Positions 28,301 through 37,097 are shown, counted from the stretch's first letter. The stretch is 64,000 nucleotides of DNA from Rhizobium giardinii bv. giardinii H152 (GCF_000379605.1 NZ_KB902579.1:307511-371510), one strand, 5' to 3'. Translations and numbers: made by a program. Notes: a model not told the origin generated them from the sequence alone.

Positions 28301-31300
28301 GACGCGGGCAACTGGGCAGTCTCGGCGAGTTGGGCTATTCCCTCCGATGCCGTCTCCGGCGTCTACATCGCCAAGCTCGTCCGTGAGGACGGCACGGTGG
28401 GTGCCAGCCACATTCCCTTCATTGTCCGGGATGACAATGCGGCCAGCGATATCGTCTTCCAGACGTCCGATACCACCTGGCAGGCCTACAATGAATGGGG
28501 TGGGGCGAGCCTCTATTTCGGCGACGTGCCGGTCGATCCCGCCAATCTGATCGGCTATCTGCCGCCCAATTGCGGCTGCGGGGTAAACTCGATCGGCCGT
28601 GCCACCGCGGTGAGCTACAATCGTCCGTTCGTCACCAACACGAGCGTGAAGGGCGGGACGCACGACTTCATCTTCGGGGCGGAGCATTCGGCGATCCGCT
28701 GGCTCGAGCAGAACGGCTATGACGTCTCCTACATCTCCGGCGTCGATGCGACGCGAAGCGGAAGCCTGTTGCTCAATCACGAGGCTTATCTTTCGGTCGG
28801 TCATGACGAGTACTGGTCGGCCGAGCAGCGTACCAACGTCGAAGCGGCGCGCGACGCGGGCGTCGACCTCGCCTTCTGGAGCGGCAACGAAGTCTACTGG
28901 AAGGTTCGCTGGGAAACCAGCATCGACGGCAACGGCACGCCTTATCGCACCATGGTCTGCTACAAGGAAACCTGGGGCGGGACACCCGATCCAACCTCGA
29001 CGGGTACCGGTACCTGGCGAGACCCGCGATTTGCCGATCCCGGTCAGGAGCCCGAAAACTCGCTGACCGGCACGATGTTCACGGTCGACAGCTACCGGCT
29101 CGACACGATCACCATCCCTTACGATTATTCCAACCTGCGGTTCTGGCGCAATACCGACGTTGCTGAGCTGCAACCGGGCCAGACCTTCTCTCTCGTCCAG
29201 AACCTGCTCGGATACGAGTGGGACTCCGACGTCGAGAACGGCTACCGGCCCGCCGGGCTGATCAACATGTCGCTGTCGACTGTTTCGGTTAACACCTATC
29301 TGCGCGACTACGGCACTTCGATCGGCTCCGCCGATGTCACGCACAGCCTGACCATGTATCGGGCGGAAAGCGGCGCGCTCGTCTTCGGAGCGGGTACCGT
29401 CTTCTGGTCCTGGGGTCTTGATTCGAACCATGAGGGCGCGGCCACGCCAACCGATCCGAATGTCCAGCAGGCGATGGTCAACATGTTCGCCGACATGGGC
29501 ATTCAGCCCGGAACGCTCGACGCAAGCCTGATCCTGGCGACGCAATCGACCGACACCGTCAAGCCGACCTCGACCATCACTTCTCCGAGCGTGGGCGCGA
29601 GCTTCCTCGAAGGGCAGAAGGTCACGGTCACCGGCACTGCACAGGATACCGGCGGCGGCATCGTCGCGGGCGTCGAGGTGTCGCTTGACGGCGGCCAGAG
29701 CTGGTGGAAGGCAACCGGCCGCGAAAGCTGGAGCTACAGCTGGGTCGTGCAGGCGTCCGGAACCTACACCATCATGTCGCGCGCGGTGGACGACAGCCTC
29801 AACCTGGGCAATCCTTCGCCGAGCACCCAGGTCACGGTCAACCTGCCTTCGACATCGAGCCTCTGGACCCTTGCCAGCAAACCGCAGGTGGAAACCAATC
29901 TCGATCGCGACGGCGTGGAACTCGGCGTCCGCTTCCAGGCGTCGACGGATGGCGTCATCAACGGCATTCGGTTCTACAAGGGTTTCTACAATGTCGGCCA
30001 GCATGTCGTCAGCCTGTGGACGTCCACCGGTACGCGGATAGCCACCGGCACGTCCTCCGGCGAATCCATAACGGGCTGGCAGACGGTGACGTTCTCGAAT
30101 CCCGTGCGCATCACTCCCGGAACGACCTATGTGGCGTCCTACCATACCGGTGGATACTATTCGTCGAGCGATACCTATTTCTCGTCAAGCTACACGAACG
30201 GCCTGCTCAATGTTCAACCCGGTGGCGGTGTCTATGCGTATAGTGCCGACAACAACGGCGCATTTCCGGGTAACAGCTCCAATGCAAATTACTGGGTCGA
30301 CGTCGTTTTCACGCCAGATCCCAACCAGGGACCGACGGCGGTCGCCGATTCGGGGTTCTCGGTCGGCAAGGACGGAATGCTTCCGATCTCCTTCACCGCC
30401 CTTTTGGCGAACGACACGGATCCGAACAACGATCCGATGACCGTCAGTGCTGTCGGCAATGCCACCAATGGAACCGTGACGCTCGACACCCAGACTGGCA
30501 ATGTCATCTTCACGCCGAATACCGGCTACAGCGGGCCGGCAAGCTTCACCTACACGGCGTCGGATCAGCGCGGTGGTACGTCGAGCGCCACCGTGACCCT
30601 GACGGTCGAACAGGATCCGGCCGGCGTCTCGCTGTTCCAGTGGACCGAGGGGCCGACAGGGGCGGCGGTCGTCGATACCGCACCGCTGGAGCTTGGAATG
30701 AAGTTCACCGCTTCGGTGGTGGGGACGATCACGGGCATACGCTTCTACAAGCCGGCGAATGCGACCGGAGCGCACACAGGCTCGCTGTGGTCGTCGACGG
30801 GCACGCTGCTCGCCACCGTCAACTTCACCAACGAGTCTACCAGCGGCTGGCAGACCGCCACCTTCTCGAATCCGGTTGCGATCACGGCGGGGACGACCTA
30901 TGTCGCCTCCTACCACACCACCGGCGTCTATGCGGCCACCGCGAACTATTTCAACAGCGCGAAGGTCAATGGATCGCTGACGGCTCCCTCATCTTCGGCA
31001 AGCGGCGGAAACGGGGTCTATACCTATTCGTCTGGCACCGCATTTCCGACGAGCAGCTTCCAGGCCGCCAACTATTGGGTCGACGTCGTCTACAAGCGCT
31101 CGACTGTCAACACCGTGCCGATCGCCAGCAACGACAACGGTTTTACGGTCTCCAACAGCAACTCGCTTTCCATCGCCGCAGCGACACTGCTTGCAAACGA
31201 CAATGATGCCGACAGCGATCCTTTGACGATCACTGGTGTGGGCGGTGCCACAAACGGCACGGTGGCGTTCAACAGTCAGGCCAACACGGTGACGTTCACG

Positions 31301-32683
31301 CCGACGTCGGGCTATATCGGGCCAGCAAGCTTTTCCTACAGCATCGCGGACGGCCGGGGTGGCACGGCGTCTGCCGTCGTAAGCCTAACGGTCGGCCAAT
31401 CGGAGACGACGCTGAACTTATTCTCTCCATCCAACGCACCGAGCCTGACTTCCGTCAACGATCCCGAAGCGGTGGAACTGGGCGTGAAATTCGTCGCCTC
31501 GTCTGCCGGCTTGATAACCGGGCTGCGCTACTACAAGAGCGCCCAGGATACCGGCACACATACCGGCTCGTTGTGGACCAGCGGCGGCAATCTGCTTGCG
31601 TCTGCAACATTTGCCAACGAGAGTGCCAGCGGCTGGCAGACCGTGACCTTCACCCAGCCGGTGTCGATTTCCGCAGGCACGACTTACGTTGCCAGCTATC
31701 ATTCCAATGGCTTCTATGGGGTGACGCCGAATTTCTTCGCCACCAGCTACACGAACGGCCCGCTGTCGGCGCCGTCCAGCGCGGCAAGCGGCGGCAACGG
31801 CGTCCATGCCTATGGCGCGGGCGGGCTTTTCCCGTCTGCGTCCTACAACGCGACGAACTACTGGGTGGATGTGCTCTACGAACAGGCGACGGGAAACCTC
31901 AGCCCTGTCGCACTGGACGATTCCGGGTTCTCTACTCAAACCGATACCGTGTTCACGGTTCAGGCGAGCACACTGCTTGCCAATGACAGTGACCCGAATG
32001 GCGATCCGATGGCCATTACCGGTGTCGGAAACGCGGTGAACGGCACCGTTGCCTTCAACAGCCAGTCGAACGCCGTCACCTTCACGCCGACGAGCGGCTA
32101 TACCGGCTCTGCCAGCTTTACCTACTCGGTCTCCGACGGACAGGGCGGAACCGACACGGGCCTCGTCTCGCTCAATGTCGTTCCGCAGGACCAGCAGAAC
32201 CTGTTCTCGTCAAGCGCCACGCCGACGACGGTGACTGAAAACGACTCCGCCGATGTCAATCTCGGCATGAAGTTCCAGGCGGATGTCGCAGGCTGGATTA
32301 CCGGGTTCCGCTTCTACAAGGGCCCAAGCAACACGGGCCCGCATACCGGATATCTCTGGACGTCGACGGGCACGCTGCTCGCGAGCGCTTCCTTTACGAA
32401 CGAAAGCTCGAGCGGCTGGCAATCGGTCAGTCTCGCCCAGCAGGTGGCGATCCAGGCAAACACGACCTATGTCGTCTCCTACAGCACCAATGGGTTCTAT
32501 TCGGCGACCGGCAACTTCTTCGGTTCAGAGGTCTCGAACGGCAATCTGCACGCGCTGTCATCGGCGCTCAGCGGCGGCAACGGTGTCTATGCCTACGGCT
32601 CGGCCGGGCTGTTCCCGACGAACAGCTACAATAGCAGCAACTACTATGTCGACGTGGCGTTCAGACCGCAGTTGGCGGCGTAG
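25364..32683 (+). CDS. Giant multidomain exoprotein: DUF4347, Ca-binding repeats, dimethylformamidase-beta-like, DUF4082
   Basis: 2439 residues from the ATG at 25364 (MTHTREIAFIDPAV), which fits the usual start of DUF4347; the frame extends back to 25259. Order: DUF4347 (about 1-165) with VIAHGRPGEL (His61) and LLVWACETGAE (Cys104), a caspase-like dyad; glycine-rich Ca-binding GGxGxD repeats (about 200-840), including four 94-residue tandem units; a domain like N,N-dimethylformamidase beta subunit (about 883-1390), with VGHDEYWS (1146-1152) and GNEVYWK (1175-1180); an Ig-like module (about 1400-1495); then four DUF4082 domains alternating with three cadherin-like modules. No Sec signal peptide is visible, so type I or another non-Sec secretion is likely, but no exporter genes are adjacent. 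Function unknown: surface or matrix protein with possible autoprocessing and amidase-like activity (inference). Confidence 0.9.
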   Translation: MTHTREIAFIDPAVTDFETLVAGLRPDVEPVVLSRDEPALAQMARMLEGRANLDAIHVIAHGRPGELSFAAGAVSYETIKDDAAELPAFGAALGTEKALLVWACETGAEERGAAFVDTLAARAGVRILAASGIVGSERCGGTWSLDRGVGAGRPPLSAEGMIAYAGIMATFTGTSGTDRANATTGTLTGFTGGTVAQLQDASGDTFNGGGGADEIVAGSGDDTINLGAGQFVAGESIEGGANSASGTRDQIVLTAGGTTNLSVGTVSGIETLTGNTSSDTVTMTATQWAGFATIDLGSGLLTTDVLNVLASGNISALTMPTVSNVETGNLTGTSGTDTVTLSGTQLNAILIGSGTVNLGSGTGDTINLTSTSSDLNTLGATDGSIQGVEAVSASGAATGVTIALGGQSEAIAITGSAQADTLTGGSGGNTIVGGGGADTISGGAGNDTITYDGSDVSIAGGTNTDTLVVTGAVTISLASADQSSGDTANTTGFENVNASGSSAAVSLTGDGNANTLTGGAGADTIVGGAGADTLNGGAGNDTITYDGSDVSIAGGANTDTLVVTGAVTINLASADQSSGDTANTTGFENVTASGASAAVNLTGDGNANTLTGGAGADTIVGGAGADTLDGGAGNDTVTYDGSDVSIAGGANTDTLVVTGAATINLASADQSSGDTANTTGFENVNASASSAAVSLTGDGNANIFTGGGGADTIIGGAGVDTLAGGAGNDLVTYDASDVSIGGGADIDTLLVNGAATINLSSADQSSGDTANTTGFENVNASGSSAAVSLTGASGANVLTGGSANDTLNGGGGNDTIDGGAGTGDTVIFSGARANYTISLSGVTYTIADTRSGSPDGADTVTGVENFQFSDGTRTASQLNPTAQNKIVLENLKQGNPISEWGIDGSGSGNIQGFATEISTNIGQTVSFKIATDSANYRIEIYRLGYYGGDGARKVATVDVNLASAQVQPHPIVDMSRGLIDAGNWAVSASWAIPSDAVSGVYIAKLVREDGTVGASHIPFIVRDDNAASDIVFQTSDTTWQAYNEWGGASLYFGDVPVDPANLIGYLPPNCGCGVNSIGRATAVSYNRPFVTNTSVKGGTHDFIFGAEHSAIRWLEQNGYDVSYISGVDATRSGSLLLNHEAYLSVGHDEYWSAEQRTNVEAARDAGVDLAFWSGNEVYWKVRWETSIDGNGTPYRTMVCYKETWGGTPDPTSTGTGTWRDPRFADPGQEPENSLTGTMFTVDSYRLDTITIPYDYSNLRFWRNTDVAELQPGQTFSLVQNLLGYEWDSDVENGYRPAGLINMSLSTVSVNTYLRDYGTSIGSADVTHSLTMYRAESGALVFGAGTVFWSWGLDSNHEGAATPTDPNVQQAMVNMFADMGIQPGTLDASLILATQSTDTVKPTSTITSPSVGASFLEGQKVTVTGTAQDTGGGIVAGVEVSLDGGQSWWKATGRESWSYSWVVQASGTYTIMSRAVDDSLNLGNPSPSTQVTVNLPSTSSLWTLASKPQVETNLDRDGVELGVRFQASTDGVINGIRFYKGFYNVGQHVVSLWTSTGTRIATGTSSGESITGWQTVTFSNPVRITPGTTYVASYHTGGYYSSSDTYFSSSYTNGLLNVQPGGGVYAYSADNNGAFPGNSSNANYWVDVVFTPDPNQGPTAVADSGFSVGKDGMLPISFTALLANDTDPNNDPMTVSAVGNATNGTVTLDTQTGNVIFTPNTGYSGPASFTYTASDQRGGTSSATVTLTVEQDPAGVSLFQWTEGPTGAAVVDTAPLELGMKFTASVVGTITGIRFYKPANATGAHTGSLWSSTGTLLATVNFTNESTSGWQTATFSNPVAITAGTTYVASYHTTGVYAATANYFNSAKVNGSLTAPSSSASGGNGVYTYSSGTAFPTSSFQAANYWVDVVYKRSTVNTVPIASNDNGFTVSNSNSLSIAAATLLANDNDADSDPLTITGVGGATNGTVAFNSQANTVTFTPTSGYIGPASFSYSIADGRGGTASAVVSLTVGQSETTLNLFSPSNAPSLTSVNDPEAVELGVKFVASSAGLITGLRYYKSAQDTGTHTGSLWTSGGNLLASATFANESASGWQTVTFTQPVSISAGTTYVASYHSNGFYGVTPNFFATSYTNGPLSAPSSAASGGNGVHAYGAGGLFPSASYNATNYWVDVLYEQATGNLSPVALDDSGFSTQTDTVFTVQASTLLANDSDPNGDPMAITGVGNAVNGTVAFNSQSNAVTFTPTSGYTGSASFTYSVSDGQGGTDTGLVSLNVVPQDQQNLFSSSATPTTVTENDSADVNLGMKFQADVAGWITGFRFYKGPSNTGPHTGYLWTSTGTLLASASFTNESSSGWQSVSLAQQVAIQANTTYVVSYSTNGFYSATGNFFGSEVSNGNLHALSSALSGGNGVYAYGSAGLFPTNSYNSSNYYVDVAFRPQLAA
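26680..27840 (+). repeat. Four tandem 282-bp coding repeats in the giant gene
   Basis: Units recur every 282 bases, with equivalent points at 26717, 26999, 27281 and 27563. Each encodes 94 residues containing TYDGSDVSIAGG, a DTLVV strand, SADQSSGDTANTTGFENV and GGAGADTIVGGAGADTL. The first three are nearly identical at DNA level; the fourth is more diverged (TYDASDVSIGGG, DTLLVNG). Confidence 0.9.
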
Positions 32684-32734
32684 GTGCGTTTCCGAAGAAT
32701 AGGCCTGACGGTCGCGTGATTGATGGAGGAACCG

Positions 32735-33019
32735 ATGAGCAGCGAACTGTACGTCGACGGCATCGGTGAAATCACCATCACCAACTCGATCGTTAGGATC
32801 GATATGATGAGCCTTTCGGCCACCGAAAAGGACGGGAAAAACAATCCGAAACCGGTTTTCCGCCAGCGGATCATCATGCCGATCGATGCCTTCGCCAATG
32901 GCGTCGAGTTGATGCAGCAGGCATTGAACGGCCTGGTCGAAGCCGGTGCGGTTCATCGGTTTTCCGACGTCCAGAAAGTGCCGCGGCTTGTCCCCACCAA
33001 CGGTGTAGCCGGATCCTAG
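32735..33019 (+). CDS. Small protein, DUF3467-like pattern, companion of the giant exoprotein
   Basis: 94 residues from the ATG at 32735, four bases after a GGAGGA ribosome binding site. It begins 51 bases after the giant gene on the same strand, so co-transcription is likely. The layout (strand, NSIVRIDMMSLSATEKD, then KPVFRQRIIMPIDAFANGVE, then an amphipathic helix QQALNGLVEAG) resembles DUF3467-type small proteins, in which a conserved beta stretch precedes an RIIM(S/P) motif and a helix. No signal peptide, so cytoplasmic. The function is unknown; it could act as a chaperone or regulator for the exoprotein (inference from position only). Confidence 0.75.
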   Translation: MSSELYVDGIGEITITNSIVRIDMMSLSATEKDGKNNPKPVFRQRIIMPIDAFANGVELMQQALNGLVEAGAVHRFSDVQKVPRLVPTNGVAGS

Positions 33020-33165
33020 CCGCGACCGTACCGATCAGCATCGTTGCGTCACGGGCAAAAGCAATTTTTCCGACGCGCCGCCGTGGGGAAATTGCCGCCG
33101 GTCGCCGCCTCTGACACATCGACGACCTTTCCAACGCGGACCAAGCCTGCGGGCCGGGGGAATTG

Positions 33166-35118
33166 CTAGGGAGCGACCGCAATGGCGTTCGCAAACAGAT
33201 CCGCGTGCGACTGGAAGAACCGGTCGGTTCCGAACCGCTTGCCGAACATCATGTCGTGCTGCAGGAAGCGGTAATCGCGGATAAGGGACGGCGTGGTCTT
33301 CTGCCGCGACCATGCGGCGGTGTCCTTGCCGGCGTCATCGATGAGCATATAGCGATCGATGACGTGATACTGGTCAAAGACGTTGCCGAGGAAACCCGTG
33401 TAATAGGGATGCTCGAAGCCGCCCTGCTTGAGGATATGATAGGACAGGAAGGCCGGGCTGATCGTGCCGATATCCTTGACCGGGCCGGTCTTGTTCGACC
33501 AGACGACCAGCGGTGTTTCGTGCTGGTTCTTCATCTGCTCGAGCGAGCCCTTGCGCGAGGCCGTGACGTCGTTCATGTAGCCGGTGTTCGGGTAGACCGT
33601 GTTGAGCGGCGGCAGATGGTCGCCGAAGAGCACGATGATCGTCTCGCGGTCGCGCTTCTTCGCCCATTTCATCAGCATCTTCAGGCTGTCGTCGGCTTCC
33701 TTGATACCCTGCGCATAGGTCGCCAGGACCTGCCTGTCGGCCTCCGGAAGGTTTCCTTCGACCTTGATGGTGTTCTTTGCGTAGCGGTTCGCTTCATAGG
33801 GGCCATGGCCCTGCAGCGTGACGGTGAAGAAGAAGAACGGATCGCGCAGCTGATCGGCTTCGCGGATGATCTCCTTGGTCAACGATTCATCCGAGGCGAA
33901 GATGCCGCGCTTCTGCATCACCGGCATGTTCTCTTCGGACTTGAACTGCTCGAAGCCGAAGGCCTTGTAGACAGCGCTGCGGTTCCAGAACCATTTCTGG
34001 AACGGATGAACGGCGCGCGCAACATACCCTTCGCCACGGAAGAAGGTGGCGAGCGACGGGATCGGGTTGCGGATGTACTGCTGGTAGGGAATGCTGCCAT
34101 AGGGCAGGAAGGCATTCGAAAAGCCGGTCAGTGCTTCGAATTCCACGTTGGCGGTCATGCCGCCGAACTCCGGCGAGAACACGTTGCCGGACTGCATCCT
34201 GCGAATGGTCGGCATCGGATCGGGCGACAGCTTGACGTTCGGCAGGCGCGTCGGATCCCAAAAGGACTCGCTCATCAGCACGATCACATCCGGCTTGCCG
34301 CGATGCGTCGTTCCGGCCGGCACCGGCTTCGTCGGGATCTTGTCGATGGCATCGGACATATAGCCTGCAGGTGCCGTGACGTTGGCCATCGGCAGGTTGA
34401 GGGCGAAAGCCATGACGAAGCCGTTGTGGCGATAGTTTTCCGTCTGGTCCCACATGATCGGGATGACCTTCAGCCGGTCACGGATCCACGAGAAATTGTT
34501 GTAGTCCATGATGTGGTAGAAGGACGCGAGCAGCGGCAGGGCCACTGCCAGCCGGGTCAGCCGCTGGCGGCGCGTCATCACCGGAAAACGCCGCCAGGCA
34601 AAATGGGAAAGCCAGATCAGGCCAATGATCGAGACGACGAGACCGACGACGATGCCGACCGCGGTCCAGGGGCGGTCACGCACCAGAACGGGCATCAGTT
34701 CCATGATCTGTCGGCCGAACAAAAAGTCTGTCGGATAGAGTGGGTCGGAGAGGAAAATCTGTTTCTGGCGGCTGACGAGCGCCGGGATCAGCGCCAGCGG
34801 CGCAATCAGGATGACGCTATAATTTTCCCGTCCGAACGCCGCATCGACTGCAAGAAAGAGGAAAAAGAAAATGCCGGCCGTCGTCCAGGCCGGGCGCATC
34901 GGATCAAGGAAGTACGATAGCGCCTCGGACGCCGAATCGCGGGTGATCCATTCGATCGCGAAGATCAGTGCCATGGACAGAAGCAGAGATAGGGAAAGGC
35001 GGCCCGCGATCGATAGCGTCCTGTTGTAGCGGGCGCCGAAAGCGATTTGCGGGCCGTAGACCTCGGTGGCGGTGGCAGCGCGCACTGCCGATTCGAAACT
35101 GGCCAAGGCCTTCTCCAA
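33166..35118 (-). CDS. LTA-synthase-family sulfatase-fold membrane protein (phosphoglycerol-transferase-like)
   Basis: Up to 650 residues from a TTG at 35118; the start is uncertain, with no clear ribosome binding site, and the first membrane helix begins near residue 36. About five transmembrane helices occupy residues 36-210. The extracytoplasmic sulfatase-fold domain (about 270-600) has VIVLMSESFWDPTRL, where Glu and Ser sit in the position of the LtaS nucleophile region, FGGMTANVEFEALTGFS with the probable Thr nucleophile, HPFQKWFWNRS, and FGDHLPPL with metal-binding Asp and His. The family transfers phosphoglycerol or phosphoethanolamine to glycans or lipids; in rhizobia, related proteins decorate cyclic beta-glucans. 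The acceptor here is unknown. Confidence 0.88.
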   Translation of the reverse strand: MEKALASFESAVRAATATEVYGPQIAFGARYNRTLSIAGRLSLSLLLSMALIFAIEWITRDSASEALSYFLDPMRPAWTTAGIFFFLFLAVDAAFGRENYSVILIAPLALIPALVSRQKQIFLSDPLYPTDFLFGRQIMELMPVLVRDRPWTAVGIVVGLVVSIIGLIWLSHFAWRRFPVMTRRQRLTRLAVALPLLASFYHIMDYNNFSWIRDRLKVIPIMWDQTENYRHNGFVMAFALNLPMANVTAPAGYMSDAIDKIPTKPVPAGTTHRGKPDVIVLMSESFWDPTRLPNVKLSPDPMPTIRRMQSGNVFSPEFGGMTANVEFEALTGFSNAFLPYGSIPYQQYIRNPIPSLATFFRGEGYVARAVHPFQKWFWNRSAVYKAFGFEQFKSEENMPVMQKRGIFASDESLTKEIIREADQLRDPFFFFTVTLQGHGPYEANRYAKNTIKVEGNLPEADRQVLATYAQGIKEADDSLKMLMKWAKKRDRETIIVLFGDHLPPLNTVYPNTGYMNDVTASRKGSLEQMKNQHETPLVVWSNKTGPVKDIGTISPAFLSYHILKQGGFEHPYYTGFLGNVFDQYHVIDRYMLIDDAGKDTAAWSRQKTTPSLIRDYRFLQHDMMFGKRFGTDRFFQSHADLFANAIAVAP

Positions 35119-35395
35119 TTTTCATAAAACTGTCGTCTCAATGTCATACAGGCGTCATGTTGAACGGAGGATGAATGAGTGTGTTCAGGCTTGCCGGCGC
35201 AATTTTTAGGGGGTTCCAGGGCGCGAAAACTGCGTGCCGACGCACCATGTGGTTGTGTCAACGGGCTGAAATCAACGCGGACGCTTTTTTTCCATTTTCG
35301 CAACAGGCACGGGTTTTTTTGGCGCGGAATGCGTTAGATATCTCTCCGCGGTGTTGCTGCATCCGCGATAGGAAAATTCAGTACGGGCCTGTTTC

Positions 35396-37075
35396 ATGAC
35401 CGCGCAAAAGACCATTTCGACCACGTTCCGCATCGCCGTTGCCCAGCTCAACCCGGCTGTCGGCGATGTCGTCGGCAATTTAGCGAAGGCACGCGAGGCG
35501 CGCGCCGACGCCGCCCGCAGCGGGGCCGACCTGCTTCTCCTGACGGAACTCTTCATCTCGGGCTATCCGCCGGAGGATCTGGTGCTGAAGCCCGCCTTTC
35601 TCAAGGCGTGCCAGAAGGCCGTCGATGCGCTTGCTGCCGACACGGCGGATGGCGGGCCGGGCGTCATCGTCGGTTTTCCGCGCCAGGGCGAAACGGGGCG
35701 CCACAACTCTGTCGCCGTTCTCGACGGCGGGCAGGTTCTGGTCGTTCGCGACAAGGTCGATCTGCCGAATTACGGCGAATTCGACGAAAAGCGGGTCTTT
35801 ACCGAAGGCGCGATGCCGGGACCGGTCAATTTCCGCGGGGTGCGGCTCGGCATTCCGATCTGCGAGGAAATCTGGAACGACATGGGGATCTGCGAAACGC
35901 TGGCGGAAAGCGGCGCCGAAATGCTGCTCGTGCCCAACGGTTCGCCCTATTATCGCGGCAAGATCGACGTGCGCCACCAGATCGTGCTTCGCCAGGTGAT
36001 TGAGACCGGCCTGCCGATGATCTTCGCCAATCAGCTCGGAGGCCAGGACGAACTGGTCTTCGATGGCGCGAGCTTCGCCTTCAACGCCGATCGGCAGCTC
36101 GCTTTCCAGATGAGCCAGTTCGAAGAGGGCATATTCGTCTCCGAATGGAGCCGGACCAGTGAAGGCTGGGTTTGCTCGCAAGGAATGATGTCGCGTCTAC
36201 CGCAGCAGGAGGAGGCGGACTACCGCGCCTGCATGCTCGGCTTCCGTGACTACGTCAACAAGAACGGGTTCAAGAACGTCGTGCTGGGCCTCTCGGGCGG
36301 TATCGACTCGGCGATCTGTGCGGCACTTGCCGTCGATGCGCTCGGCGAGGAGCGGGTGCGCACCGTGATGCTGCCCTACCGCTATACGTCCTCGGATTCG
36401 TTCAAGGATGCGGAGGAATGCGCCAAGGCGCTCGGCTGCCGCTATGACGTCGTGCCGATAGAGGAACCGGTGCAGGGCTTCCTGGGCGCGCTTTCGGAAA
36501 TGTTCGAGGGTACGGAGCAGGGCGTCACCGAGGAAAACCTGCAAAGCCGCACCCGCGGAACCATCCTGATGGCACTGTCCAACAAGTTTGGTTCGATGGT
36601 GGTGACGACCGGCAACAAGTCGGAAATGTCGGTCGGCTATGCGACCCTTTACGGTGACATGAACGGGGGCTTCAATCCGATCAAGGACCTCTACAAGATG
36701 CAGGTCTACAGCCTGGCGCGCTGGCGCAATACGACGGTGCCGCCCGGTGCGCTCGGTCCCTCCGGCGAAGTGATCCCGAAGAATATCATCGATAAGGCGC
36801 CGTCGGCAGAACTGCGTCCGAACCAGACCGACCAGGATTCACTGCCGCCCTATCCGGTGCTTGACGACATTCTCGAATGCCTCGTCGAAAAGGAGATGAG
36901 CACCGAGGAGATCGTCGCCCGCGGCCATGACGAGGCGACCGTGCACAGGATCGAGCATCTGCTCTATATCGCCGAATACAAGCGCCGCCAGTCGGCGCCG
37001 GGCGTGAAGATCACCAAGAAGAATTTCGGCCGCGACCGCCGCTACCCGATCACCAACCGGTTCCGCGACCGCTAA
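35396..37075 (+). CDS. nadE: Glutamine-dependent NAD+ synthase
   Basis: 559 residues. The N-terminal nitrilase-like glutaminase domain (about 1-265) carries LLLTELFISGYPPEDLV (Glu), the Lys in VRDKVDLPNYGEFDEKR, and IPICEEIWND (Cys). The C-terminal synthetase domain (about 275-550) has the ATP-pyrophosphatase P-loop VLGLSGGIDSAI, then TTGNKSEMSVGYATLYGDM. It amidates nicotinic acid adenine dinucleotide with ammonia channelled from glutamine. The ATG is at 35396; a TolB-like gene follows after 22 bases and is likely in the same operon. Confidence 0.97.
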   Translation: MTAQKTISTTFRIAVAQLNPAVGDVVGNLAKAREARADAARSGADLLLLTELFISGYPPEDLVLKPAFLKACQKAVDALAADTADGGPGVIVGFPRQGETGRHNSVAVLDGGQVLVVRDKVDLPNYGEFDEKRVFTEGAMPGPVNFRGVRLGIPICEEIWNDMGICETLAESGAEMLLVPNGSPYYRGKIDVRHQIVLRQVIETGLPMIFANQLGGQDELVFDGASFAFNADRQLAFQMSQFEEGIFVSEWSRTSEGWVCSQGMMSRLPQQEEADYRACMLGFRDYVNKNGFKNVVLGLSGGIDSAICAALAVDALGEERVRTVMLPYRYTSSDSFKDAEECAKALGCRYDVVPIEEPVQGFLGALSEMFEGTEQGVTEENLQSRTRGTILMALSNKFGSMVVTTGNKSEMSVGYATLYGDMNGGFNPIKDLYKMQVYSLARWRNTTVPPGALGPSGEVIPKNIIDKAPSAELRPNQTDQDSLPPYPVLDDILECLVEKEMSTEEIVARGHDEATVHRIEHLLYIAEYKRRQSAPGVKITKKNFGRDRRYPITNRFRDR

Positions 37076-37097
37076 ACGAGGAACCGCAGGAGGCGAC

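Noticed and set aside
27428-30145. Long open frame on the minus strand within the giant gene (about 905 codons)
   Set aside because: It is the complement of the plus-strand coding frame, whose repeats and GC-rich third positions keep the antisense open. No ribosome binding site and no protein-family pattern.
33163-34920. Long plus-strand frame opposite the LtaS-like gene
   Set aside because: His/Arg/Asp-rich translation typical of a complement of a GC-rich gene; no known domain.
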